Shown: positions 45,501 to 55,255 of the stretch, in pieces
Numbering within the stretch: position 1 is the stretch's first letter
How the letters are laid out: each line of letters opens with the position of its first letter
From: Pterois miles
Taxonomy: Eukaryota; Chordata; Actinopteri; Perciformes; Scorpaenidae
Assembly: GCA_947000775.1 (NCBI GenBank)
Contig: CAMQGK010000297.1
Location: 633,001 to 697,000, forward strand
Direction: 5' to 3'
DNA length: 64,000 nt
Translations under genes and position numbers: made by a program
The notes under the pieces: model-generated
Databases searched by the model: none
Seen by the model: only the letters and a program-made list of their open reading frames with translations
What the model was told of the DNA's origin: nothing

Positions 45501-48483
45501 TATTAGACTTATTTTGGCAAATAATTGAAAAGCTGTTCAAATTGAAATTGGCCTCCTTGCTGTACCATAAATACCGTTTACCGCTGTACCGAACCGAACC
45601 GAAAACCGTGACCCCAAACCGTGAACCGAACTGTGAATTTTATGAACCGTCCCAGCCCTAGTTGTGAGGAAGCTGAATGTGAGGAGCGTTGTTTGTGTGA
45701 AGAGTCTTTCATTTGGATAGCAACCTTTGCATGACCTGCACGCTGTATATGGCCTCACCATGTGTTAAAACGTTAACACTTTTTAATGGTAAGTGTATAT
45801 GATGACGTCTCTCTGCTTAAACAGGTATTCAGCCCAGACCACTTGAGATCAAAGTGGGTGAACAGAAGCAGGTTCCCGAGGTGAATCCATGTGTTGATGC
45901 TCTTCGCCCTGAGGAGGACGGCCAGATGAAAGATGAGGATGGCCTATGTAAGACTGAGGACGCTCTCACAACGCCTGTACACGTCAAGTCTGAGCCTGCG
46001 GAGGAGAATATAGCACCGCCGCTCTTTCGTGGAGGAAACGAGCAGGCGAGGGAAGGAGGAGACGACCTCAGCGAGAACTTCCCAACATTCGAGAGGGACA
46101 GCCAGCAGTGGATGTCCACACTACAAGGACAAAACAACACAGAGATCAGCAGTACAGAGCATCTCAGTAGCCCGGCGCAGAGCATGGCATCCTTCCCGGG
46201 GATAGCTCAGTTAATGCCGCCACCAGTCGAGGCTTCTTGTAGCACATTCTCCTTCCCAGGGAAACCATATGGGGAACTCAAAAACAGCATGATCCCCCAA
46301 ACGCCTTATGGATCCTCAGACACACTCATGATGTCAAGTGAAGGAGGCTTGCACGGTATGGCGCTGAATCACCAACGACCAAGAGGAAACAGGTCTTTTC
46401 AGGTGATCAAACCGAAGAAGTGCTTCGGCTGCTCGTACTGTGGCAAGGTCTTCGAGCGCGCCGGCCATCTGGAAAGACATTTGCGAATTCATACCGGGGA
46501 GAAGCCGTATGGTTGCCATATCTGCGGGAGGTGCTTCAATCAGAAGAGTAGCCTTAAGGGCCACATGAAGACACACAGAAATGGTAAGAGACAAGCGGTT
46601 CTATTCCCTGATATGATACTGAACATGGCTGCAACTAATGCTTATTATTACCATTACAACTAATTATATTACTATATATATTAGTTTCTTGATTAATTTA
46701 TCAGTCATTTGATCTGTAACAGTGCCTCTCAAACTTTTTTTGTGTCAAGGTCCCCTAAATTGATGCACTTTAATTCACAGTCCCTATTTGATAAGATTTT
46801 GCATCAGGGAGCTCCATCTGAACAGGTTTTGGTTGTTAGTTATGTAATTGTCAGCTACAGTTGGGCTCACTTCCATAGCTAATTAAATAGTGAAAATACA
46901 CTATTCGTTTCTGGGGGTTTGTGGCACAGTGGTTGAGAGCCACTGATCTCAAAAATGTCAGACAATGGGGAAAGAATGCCTATCACACTTTCCCTAAGTC
47001 CATGTTGCCATCTTTAGTGTGCTTGTTTTATCCAACCAACAGTCCCAAACTCTAAATGTGTAGTTTATTATCATTGAAGACCGAGAAAAAACAGCAAATA
47101 GTCAGATTTAATGAAGCTGGAGACACTTTTTTGGCATTTTTGTTTTTAAAAAAAAAAAGAGGTTCAAAGATGGTTAATCAGTAACCAAAACTGATAACCG
47201 CGAAAGGGGGCAAACAACTTCATGAAGAAAACTTTGTTTTTCTCGCATGGCTCCGTGGTGAACCATAAAAACCATAGCAAAGTTTTGATGAATTGAGGTA
47301 AATGGCGCCTGCGTTTAACAGCAGCAAAACTATATCAAAACATCTGTTTATGAGCTCGCACAACTCGTTCAATATAATTCAAGTCTCATTTGTCAAGTCT
47401 CTGTCTCATGACTTTTCGTTCACTGTGGAGGTGTGCAAGAAAAAACAAGTTTTCTTCAAGAATTCAAAGGTGAGTAACTGATATACAAATGGTCATTTTG
47501 TGGGTATAGTATTCCTTCTAATTAAACCAATATATCATTTTAAAATATCATTTTTTAACTCCACCATCTACTAGATCCGTATCTTGCACACAAGCACCAC
47601 CGCTGCTGCCGTGTATATATTGGCTCATCTATTAATAATATTTGCTCATTTATTTCTCTTGCAATTTTTTTTTTGTTGAAAAGGTGAGAACACGGACGTG
47701 CTGGAGGCACATCACCTGATGTTTACAATGCCTGATAGTCAACCGTCGAAGGGCCTGGCAGAACACAAGACTGGACTGGCAGCTTTAGAGGAACAGCTAC
47801 TGGGCACTTCGTACAGCGAGGCAGTTGGTGAGCAAACAGTGATGGTGAAGCTGGAGCCAAAAGGGGAGGGTTTTCCCTCTCTGAGTCAGGCAGGGACCGA
47901 TAACGGCACAGACCAAAGTCAGCTGTGGACACCTGGGATAGAGAAGAGTGGTGATACTGAGCAAACTGTCTGTGTACTTTTACATGATGTCAAGTATCAC
48001 CTCAGTCCTGCTGCTGGAGCAGCCAGTGAGCAGCAGGGATACACATCACCAATAAGAGATCTTCCTTTTCTAGACGATAAAGAAAAGGAAGAAATGATGC
48101 ACAATGATCAGTATTCAGTGATGGGAATACAACCAAGAAGCTCTGATATGACTGTAGCACCTGAGCTGCAAGATCAGCATGTTGCACCAGAGCTGGCTGT
48201 GAATGAGTTCACAGCAGCGAGTGACGGGACTCATGAAGGAGGGGTGTTTGAATTTAACATGTCCGCCTCAGGCAACCATGCGGACACCGATGGCGGGGAG
48301 GATGCCGCCAGGCAAAATTGCTTTATATGTTCAACTTGCGGCCAAAGCTTTGATAGTTTCAGTTCATTTCAAAGGCACCAGTGTCAAAATATCTCAGAGC
48401 AGTCCTTCAGCTGTGAGATATGTGGTAAGATCTTTAATCAGATGAGCATACTGAAATTGCACCTTAAACTTCATGTAGAATAA
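38594..48483 (+). CDS. ZNF gene 3: one N-terminal exon, three zinc-finger exons
   Basis: Exons 38594-38831, 42023-42616, 45825-46583 and 47684-48483. Every junction is phase 1, so all four join (2391 nt, 796 aa), but exon 1 can also join any one of the finger exons. Exons 2 and 3 run past their donors to nearby stops (42624 and 46663), so they could end transcripts themselves, giving proteins of about 279 or 358 residues; exon 1 to exon 4 gives 345. The start MLSSVALRAQ leads into VDVLSKAAVAEIAKVVEDG. Exon 2 has VKCEPVEE, SAQW and two fingers; exon 3 VKSEPAEE, SQQW and two fingers; exon 4 VKLEPKGE, SQLW and one good finger after a damaged one. Introns contain a LINE fragment, SINE R1 and a hAT element. 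Which isoforms exist cannot be told from DNA. Confidence 0.75.
39425..39775 (+). repeat. SINE R1 copy with corrupted head, suspected assembly error
   Basis: The start (AGTAGATCAGTGTGTAGGGG) still follows the R1 head word by word, then collapses into G and A runs. The tail recovers at 39661 with GTGTGTTTCAGGTCTGCATG and AATTTCCCCATTGTAGGGCT, ending in (CTT)n. Intact R1 copies exist nearby, so the head is probably mis-resolved. Confidence 0.7.
39776..40010. mobile_element. MITE family D fragment
   Basis: AAAGGGAGATTTGTCAAGTA, TTTAATACTCT and CAGATATTAACCCTCACAGG are shared with 55930-56125; 49425-49480 has the first part. Confidence 0.55.
40020..41500 (+). mobile_element. LINE pol fragment, non-LTR reverse transcriptase, decayed
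   Basis: The open frame 40450-41604 shows a reverse transcriptase core: VRGPDNINPRVLKVCAEQLA, VVPVPKKG, NDYRPVALTS, then FFDITCAFDTV, STGTPQGTVLSPFLFTIYTS and FSDDSSIVG in place of the usual active-site box. After it, the chain jumps to a C-terminal tail (ENKLNKLVRKASSVVG, RMRRKLKAIMDNPSHPL), so the thumb region is deleted; a deletion also follows NDYRPVALTS. Upstream 40020-40450 is a remnant linker with a stop. The FSDD box and the tail words resemble Rex1/CR1/L2-like fish LINEs. It lies in intron 1 of ZNF gene 3 and is not functional. Confidence 0.8.
42023..42616 (+). CDS. ZNF gene 3, finger exon 2 (two fingers)
   Basis: Acceptor TTTCCACAG; donor AGAT before GTAAGT; the frame reads through to a stop at 42622-42624. 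It encodes VKCEPVEE at 42115-42138 and W at 42214. Fingers have helices ERAGHLERH and NQKCSLKEH joined by TGEKPY. These helices are almost those of exon 3, showing exon duplication. Confidence 0.83.
44012..44350 (+). repeat. SINE R1, full copy 2 with duplicated head
   Basis: GGCAGTAGCTCAG occurs twice within about 25 bases at the start, followed by the normal body, B box GGTTCAAGTCC, tail TTTCCCCATTGTGGGACTA and (CTT)n. Confidence 0.85.
44641..45660 (+). mobile_element. hAT-family element, internally decayed, with 8-bp target duplication
   Basis: Ends AAGGGATGGGAATGGTTC and, reversed, TAGGGCTGGGACGGTTC. Flanking octamers GTTATGAG (44633-44640) and GTTGTGAG (45661-45668) differ at one base. 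Inside, a BED zinc finger is readable: GKKVVDKTSAVCKHC then MMNHLWRH (about 45055-45165). Further on, KMPSRRPLSYTVIPELYEQT (about 45311-45372) and VALTTD before a stop are typical hAT transposase words. Stops and frame breaks mean it is dead. Confidence 0.82.
45825..46583 (+). CDS. ZNF gene 3, finger exon 3 (two fingers)
   Basis: Acceptor TTAAACAG; donor AATG before GTAAGA. It encodes VKSEPAEE, then ERDSQQWMS, and fingers with helices ERAGHLERH and NQKSSLKGH. The frame stays open past the donor to a stop at 46661-46663, but that extension runs into a MITE from about 46628, which argues for the spliced form. Confidence 0.83.
46627..47180. mobile_element. MITE family E (GCTGCAACTAA type), interrupted
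   Basis: GGCTGCAACTAATG, TTGATTAATTTATCAGTC and AATGCCTATCACACTTTCCC are words of a common teleost MITE; a stretch of other sequence (about 46720-46955) interrupts it. Relatives are at 33125-33200, 50250-50512 and 62235-62310. Confidence 0.5.
47684..48483 (+). CDS. ZNF gene 3, terminal finger exon 4 (one good, one damaged finger)
   Basis: Acceptor TTGAAAAG. It codes for MVKLEPKGEG, DQSQLWTPG, and a tail of two finger-like units. The first (ICSTCGQSFDSFSSFQRHQC) lacks the last histidine, having His-Gln-Cys instead. The second (CEICGKIFNQMSILKLHLKL plus H) is complete and ends the protein. The linker ISEQSF replaces TGEKPY. Confidence 0.82.
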
Positions 48484-48550
48484 ATTTGCAATGTACACGA
48501 CCAGGTAAAATACTCACGATTCTTCACCCAGATTCATCACATTCAGTTGT

Positions 48551-48556
48551 AATAAA
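48551..48556 (+). terminator. ZNF gene 3 polyadenylation signal AATAAA
   Basis: Hexamer 68 bases after the TAA at 48481-48483. Good distance for a gene end. Confidence 0.6.
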
Positions 48557-48828
48557 AGTTCATTTCCTCACGGTCGACAAATCATTATGAGATCTAAATA
48601 TATATTTGACTTGTCCCAAACTTTCAAAAGCAACAGAACAAAAAGCTTTAGTTTTTTACGTTATCTTTTTTTGCAGTAAAGGCTAAAATGTCCCTTAGTT
48701 GTCTGTCACATTTCAAGTACTTTAGCGTGGAAACGGTTGCTCCTTACGTGCTTGAACCTGGCCAGATCTGAGCTTGGAGTGGCTTTAATAACGACTTAAT
48801 GGAGAAACCAATCAATGTTGGGTGTTTT

Positions 48829-49830
48829 AAAGGACCAGTGTGTAGCATTTAAGGGGATCTATTAGCAGAAATGGAATATAATATTAATAAGCATGTTTCC
48901 TTTAGTGTGTAATCACCTGAAATAGTGTTTTAGCTTAGACTGAGCTGTTTATATTACATAGGGGACAGGTCCTCTTCAGAGTCCACCATGTTTCTACAGT
49001 AGCTCAGAACAGACAAACACTGGCTTGAGATCGGGACATTCACATTGTAGTTCTACACGCTAGGGATGTCACGGTTTTCCCACCGCTTAATAAACTTGTG
49101 GCGACACTTGTGTTACCGATTACACTGGACATTTTACAAGAAACGACACTCACTATATGCAGAGCGCTTATTTGTGTGTCTGGTCTCTCTGGTTGGTCGA
49201 GCTTTCGCCGAGGGGCTGCTGGTTCCCACACGGTGCCGCACACACCGGCTGTGAACACTCCGTCCTCATTGCCTCGTTAACGTTAGCACGGCGCTGACAT
49301 GCAAAAATCAACTGAATGGGTTTTATTTCTGTTAGGGCTGTCAGTTGATTATTTTGTATTTTGTATGATTAATTGCATGATTGTGCACACTTAATCACAA
49401 TTAATTGCACATTTTGTATCTGTTCAGAATGTACCTTAAAAGGAGATTTATCAAGTATTTGTTACTCTTATCAACATGGAAGTGTCAAGAGGTCAAGGGA
49501 CTTCTGTGAAAATGGCTGTGCTAGTTTTTCCTTACCAAAATGTAGTGACATTTAGTTATTTAGACTCCTTCCCTTCAGCCTCCGAAAGGTTGATTGCATG
49601 AATGCATTAAATGAATTTGTGTTAACATGTTATTATCACATTTGACAGCCCTGATTTTTATTAAAACAAACGGTGGGGGTGGTGGGTAGGTGCTGTAATG
49701 GGCGCATGCTCGAACACCATGTAAGACCAGTAACACCGACTACCTCGGCAATCCTACCACACGCTTGGCACACGTGAGAAGTTTCAGTTGGCTGCAGTCG
49801 GCAACCTCGCTGCTGGACAATCATTTTCTG
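48829..49830. mobile_element. MITE family A split by later insertions
   Basis: Left half 48829-49035 (TTAAAGGACCAGTGTGTAGC, CCATGTTTCTACAGTAGC). Sequence like its right half resumes near 49763 (CTTGGCACACGTGAGAAG, TTTCAGTTGGCTGCAGTC). Between them lies other repeat DNA including 49334-49653. Confidence 0.6.
49334..49653. mobile_element. MITE family D, nested copy
   Basis: Begins TAGGGCTGTCAGTTGATTA and ends CACATTTGACAGCCCTGA, so the ends are inverted. The interior AAAAGGAGATTTATCAAGTA matches the copies at 39776 and 55930. Confidence 0.7.
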
Positions 49831-51327
49831 CAGTGAGGATAAAAATGTCTCTTAGACTTCTGCCATATTTCAAGTACAGTTTTCCTTTTGTTTGACCCAC
49901 TCCATCTTTTTAATGATGATAGAGCGTTGTTGGCGTGGACATGGTTGCTCTTTGCTTGAAGCGGTTTGCGGTCTGGGCTTTGGAGTGGCTTTAAACAGCT
50001 TTATCGCTGCACGGAGAAACCAAGTGGCACTGAGAGGTGGTACATTGTCTTTTACTCAGACTGATCATTAGTTTATTTTACTTACATTATTTTAAATCAA
50101 TACCTGTCTTTGTTTAAGAATGATAATTGCCAAATAATATTAAATAAATGTTGATCACTGCACTGAAATATCAGGTCTTTGCAAGTAAATACAAACCAGT
50201 CCAAGTCATTTAGTATACTAATAGTATGGTATGTCATCTAGGACTGCTACTAAGAATTATTTTTATTATCAATTAATCTATTGATTATTTTCTGGATTAA
50301 TCAATTGATCACTTGGTCAAAAAAAAAGTTTCTCAAAATGTCCATTGTGATGTCTGTAGTCAGACCAAACCCCAAAGGTATTCAGTTTAATTTGATATAT
50401 AAAAGCGAGAAGCAGCAATATTTTATGATTTGAGAAGCAACAGCATTTTCTGCCATTTTTGATGATTATTTTTTTCTAATTGATTAGTTGATTAATCGTT
50501 GCAGCTCTAATGTCACCACTATTGACTGTAACTCAGCCTGTTTCAGTCCAGCTAAGCTAACCAGGATCACACGGCTCTATGAGCCTTTATTTGTGTTTAT
50601 TCTAAAATGTGTCCTTTATATAGCAAGTAATGGAAAATAATGTTGCACCGTAACTGAATTTCCTGATTGGAAACCAATCAACATGCCGCTCTATACGTCA
50701 GCATATTTATCATTCTTTAGTGAGACGTAGGGTTGGATGACAATGCAGTTTTTGGCTAAACAGTATTATAATTTGGGTAAAGTATGTAACAGTAAGTTCG
50801 TGGATTCAGCATATCTACTAAAGGTCTAGTACAGGTTTATTCAGATTTACTGCCAGTTAAGAAAAATTTGAAATAATCAGTTTCATCGCGCATTGATAGA
50901 CAGTCTGTATTGTACAAGGTGCTCTAGTTTTATCTCTCAAGGAGGATGCAGTGAAGGTGCTACTTTTTAAAAAAGAGTTGAAGCCAGTTTTAAAAAATAT
51001 TTCTAGCGATGTTTATGGCTGATTAAACAGATGGATATCAGTGTCTTCATTTTAATTTAAACTGAAAAGATCCCATCTATCCTCATACAACAGTGTGCTC
51101 TATACCTCCAGTTACTATTGCCTTTAAAGCTGCATGTAAATATGTATTGATAGTGTTTGCTCAAAATAAATATGTCTTGATAATGTTTGCTCAATATTCT
51201 GTTGGTTTAGTCTGTCAAAAGGCAAATTTAAAGTAACTGTTGTTAGGCCAGTATTTCAAACATACAGACCTCCCACTAATGGCAGCGTGGTGATGGTTTT
51301 CTTAGAGAAAGGGAAGGGAAATAAGAA

Positions 51328-51905
51328 AGGGATAATGTACAGCAAGCCGGTTGTTATTGGGAAATAAACTCTGACAGGGTTAGCAGGGGTTTATTTTGCT
51401 ATTATTGCTGTACATTATCCTGATTATTACATGGCTACTTGCTAAAGAAATAAATAATCAGACAAAATATTGATTTAAAAATGATTTTTATTGCTCCTAC
51501 TAAAAAAGTCTTCCGCTGTGAGGAGTGTATCAGATCTGTGTTCATAGCTACAGTCTGTTATACAGAAATAACAAACCGTAGACTGCCGTTATGGACCAAT
51601 CAGAATGGAGTATTCAACAAAGCCATGTAATAAGTGGGATAATGTACAGCGAGCTGGTCATTGTTGTGAAATAAACCCCAACTAGGCATCGCACGACTCC
51701 TCCACTGTACGTTATCCAGCTTATTACACGGCTACTTACTTAAGAAATCAATAATCTGACACAAAAACGGTCCGCCAGAGTCCGCCAGACGAACTGCGCC
51801 CATAGCAACAGTCTGTTATACATGGCAACGGTCTGATATAAAGAAATAACAGACCGTAGAAATCTGTTTTTGACCAGTCAGGATAGAGTATTCAACAAAG
51901 CCGAG
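51328..51905. repeat. pair of palindromic repeat units
   Basis: GGATAATGTACAGC at about 51330 is mirrored by GCTGTACATTATCC near 51408. The same words recur at 51637-51650 and, reversed, near 51703-51716. Two related palindromic copies about 300 bp apart; likely MITEs. Confidence 0.65.
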
Positions 51906-53144
51906 TAATAAGTTAATGCTAAATCATATTCAGGAAGTTTTTGCGTTATATATAAGTAACTATTGTAACTGAAATACCTCAGTGATACAAGTCTCCATAG
52001 TCATAAAGCATTTTTAAAAGTCATGAGATTTGAAGCATCTCTTATGTTATATTTTTACATTTGACTGATATTTGTTTAGGAGGAGATATTTTTACAGAGT
52101 ATGCCCAGAGTTAATGACATTGTCTATCCAATAGAAATTACACAGCCATTAAGCCACATGGAAAATTCATATAAAAAGCCATTAAACTGGTTGATTTAGT
52201 TGTTGGTTCTGGTGCAGTTTGCATTTGTCTGGAGCAGGTGGCTGAAGACCATTATTATTTTTTATTTTTTCAATTTAAAGAGTGTTCACTGATCAATAAC
52301 TGTCAATCTGACACCCAACTGTAGCATGATTCACAATAGTTCATCACATTGTCTGGGATGTTAGATTACGTTTGAAAAGATAATTATAATGAGAAAATCA
52401 GTTTTTCTTTGTTTCGATTTTTGTATTTTCAAATAGATTAAAAACTAAGTTAATAAAAATTGTGGAGTCTGGCACTCTGGTTATTTTAATATTGATCAGT
52501 GTCAATAAATGATTTTTGAATGTTAAATCTTTACTGCACTAATTTGTCCTCTTCGTCCTCCTCTTGTTACTTCTGTCACCTTCCTCTTTGTCCTCCAGGG
52601 TTCCCACATTCATGGAAAAGATGTAAAATGTGATCTCCTCTAATCAGAAACAGCTTTATTGGCCAGGTATGAGCGCACATACCACGAATTAGATTCTGAC
52701 TTGTTTTTTGCTGCTCTCATTGTACATACATGGAAATAGAAAGACAGGACAACACAAGATCTAGAGTAAACAAACATGTACAGTATCTATATGTACAAAG
52801 CAGTGGGGAAAGAAGACGACCCCATATGGATCTTTAATGCAGTGATTCGTACTTCTTACTTACTGAAAGTCGACATTAAGTCAGTTTGAATGTCTGAATT
52901 CGTTCAGATTATACCAGTGTTGCTACTGAAAAGCTTTCTGAAAGCTTGAAGATCTGTTACTTTAAATGTAGGCTTTACATGTTGTCCAAATGCAATCTGA
53001 ATAAAACCACCCTCTGTATAGGTGGTCTTAATATTCAGTAACACTGCAAATTTCCCCACTTGTGGGACCAGTGGAGGATTATCTCTTTTTAACACGACTG
53101 AAATGTGTTTTTGTTAAATAGCTCAAAGGGTATATAGAAAGAAG

Positions 53145-53325
53145 AATCATGTTAAAATTATTAGGGGGTTTTGGAAAAATTTTTTAACTGAAAGGGGGTT
53201 GTGGCTATAAAAAATTTGGGGGGGTTGGGAAAAAAAGAACCTTAATATTTTTTAAAAATTTAAGGGGAAAAAAAAAAAAAAAGGGGTTAAAAAAAAAAAA
53301 GTTTTAAAAAAAAAAAAAAAAACTG
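53145..53325. repeat. A/G/T homopolymer patch, suspected assembly artefact
   Basis: Blocks such as GGGGGTT and AAAAAATTT alternate without any recognisable repeat; the clean sequence on both sides is normal. Same look as 24.9 and 39.5 kb. Confidence 0.65.
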
Positions 53326-53479
53326 GTTCACAGGTGATTATTTTAATCATGCTGTATATCATATGTTAACTTTTTCTCCAGAAGGGTTGGGTGACCAGTG
53401 CAGCCTTGTATGGAAATTTACAACCTCGCTTTCCTATCACATCTATCAAGTCAGATACGAGAGAAAACATCTAGACTAC

Positions 53480-54115
53480 AGAAGAATTCAAGCATGTTGG
53501 GATTTAAAATTAACATGAAGAAAACAGAAGTGATGCCTCTCAACACTAAACAGCCATCTGTCGAAGTGCTAAATGGACAACAACTGACCTGTACGTCATT
53601 TCACAGACCTTAAAAGCTGGTAAAATCAGATGGTGGAGCTGACCGAGACGTTATCGCCAGATTAGGAAAAGCAAGGACAGCATTTCTATGACTTGGAAAC
53701 ATCTGGAAGTCGACGCATACAGCTAGAAACGGCAAGATAAATTTAGACAACAGCTGTGTGCTGTCTGTCTCCTATATGGTGCTGAGTGCTGGAGAATGAC
53801 CTCGGCAAGCTGTCCAGCTTTCATAATACGAGGATATTCTGGTTTAGGAAGGTTACAAACTGTGAACTACACAAAACAACAGGGTGCTTGGACATGGAAA
53901 CAGTATTGATAAGAAGAAAGTGGAGATGGCTTTGACATGCATTAAGGAAACCATGTGATGGCATCACAAAAGTGGCATTGCGTTGAATACCAGAAGGAAA
54001 ATGCACAAAGAGGGAGGCCCAAAACAACCTGGAGGTTAACCATCGAAGGAGATGAGTGGAAATCTTTAGTCCTTGGTCTCTGTGCCACCTGGCGCAACAA
54101 GGACTAAGTAAGAAA
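53480..54115 (+). mobile_element. LINE reverse transcriptase C-terminal relic
   Basis: LGFKINMKKTEVMPLNTKQ (53493-53549) is the typical stretch just after the reverse transcriptase active site. Further down, in shifting frames, come remnants such as KARTAFL, LYGAECWRMTSA and KRRWRWL, ending near a 'GRPKTTW' word. Many frameshifts and stops. Different lineage from the LINE at 40020. Confidence 0.7.
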
Positions 54116-54842
54116 GTATGGAAATTAAAGGGAAGAAAAGCTAAGAAAAAGTAGGCCTACGTACAAGTTTGCACGCAAATTTGTATTTTAAAACACTGAT
54201 TTTCAAAGTAGAGTCTGTGGTTACTTTATCTTATCATGATATATTATTTACCCCCCAAAAAGGCTTGATAGTCCAATTAATAGAATTTAAATGTTTAAAT
54301 CTCCAACATAATTTTTAATGTTATAATGTAATAAATCTATAACTCGTCCAATCTGCAAGTATGTTTAATACCTGTCTAATATATATTCAATACGTTTCTC
54401 TTGTGTTGTTCTTTCACACAACTAAGAAGTGTAAAATATAGGCTAGGTCAAATATTTTTATTTATTTAAGTTATTTATTTATATATTTGGCAGGGATTTA
54501 TGTATTTGACAGGGATAACAACAGACATTGTTACACTCAAAGTGCAACTGATGCGGTGACTTCTAGCGTAGCTAACTTGCAGACCTTGTCCCTGGTTAGG
54601 CTTTTAAGAAAAATAAAAATACATATTACGATATCATACATAAAATGGCAAAGTACAGCATTGTACATTACAGTTTGCGTAGGTATGCCCCTAATCGCAG
54701 ATCAGTGGTCACAGGTTTGGTTTAGATTTTGGCCTCGTGGGTGACTGAGGTTATTGATACAAAAGGTCAAGCATCACAAGTCACTTTGAAGTTTTACCTG
54801 AAACACCTGAGTGATGGCACACTAAGGTGAAGGCCATCATCT

Positions 54843-55047
54843 GCCCTCTTCCGTGTTGCTCGTGATTTGCGCTGCGCGTCTGCTGGTGTATTTACGGTAG
54901 AGCCCTCCGCCACACGGAAGAAGGCTCCAGCTAGCTAGGGATGTGAAATGTTTTAGTGCGCCCGTTGTTTTCGCTATTTTCATCAAAATCACTGCGTGGA
55001 GGGAGCTATTTCTCACATCCTGTCCGTATTACTTTGCATTAACCAAC
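54843..55047 (+). promoter_or_regulatory. candidate promoter and 5' UTR of ZNF gene 4
   Basis: TTTACGGTA at 54891-54899, followed by CCTCCGCC and ACGGAAGAAGG (ETS-like), about 150 bases before the ATG. GC-richer than its surroundings. Confidence 0.45.
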
Positions 55048-55255
55048 ATGGCGACGTGCATTCCCTTTCAAAGCCAGTTGTCCTCAATAATGGAGGTGTT
55101 GGTTAAAGCAGCAGTGGCAGAGATATCCAAACTAGTCGATGACAAATGTGCGTTTCTGCATCTTGAAATATCCCGAAAGCAAAGCGAGAATGAGATGCTG
55201 AAAAGGAAATTACTGATGATGGAGAACAAAAATGCGCAGCTGCAGCGCGGGTTCG
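55048..55255 (+). CDS. ZNF gene 4, exon 1: N-terminal KAAVAEI module
   Basis: IMEVLVKAAVAEISKLVDD then LHLEISRKQSENEMLKRKL and LMMENKNAQLQRGF; donor TTCG before GTAAGA. It lacks the longer tails of the other three modules. Confidence 0.86.

Larger units (their letters stand above)
42625..45824. other. ZNF gene 3 intron between finger exons 2 and 3
   Basis: No gene of its own. Holds SINE R1 at 44012-44350, a hAT derivative at 44641-45660 and a short (CATC)n near 43455. Confidence 0.55.
49831..54842. other. gene-free interval between ZNF genes 3 and 4
   Basis: Repeats only: a family E MITE (50250-50512), a palindromic repeat pair (51328-51900), LINE 3' tails (52640-52830, 53040-53090), a degraded patch and a LINE tail fragment. 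No exons supported. Confidence 0.55.
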
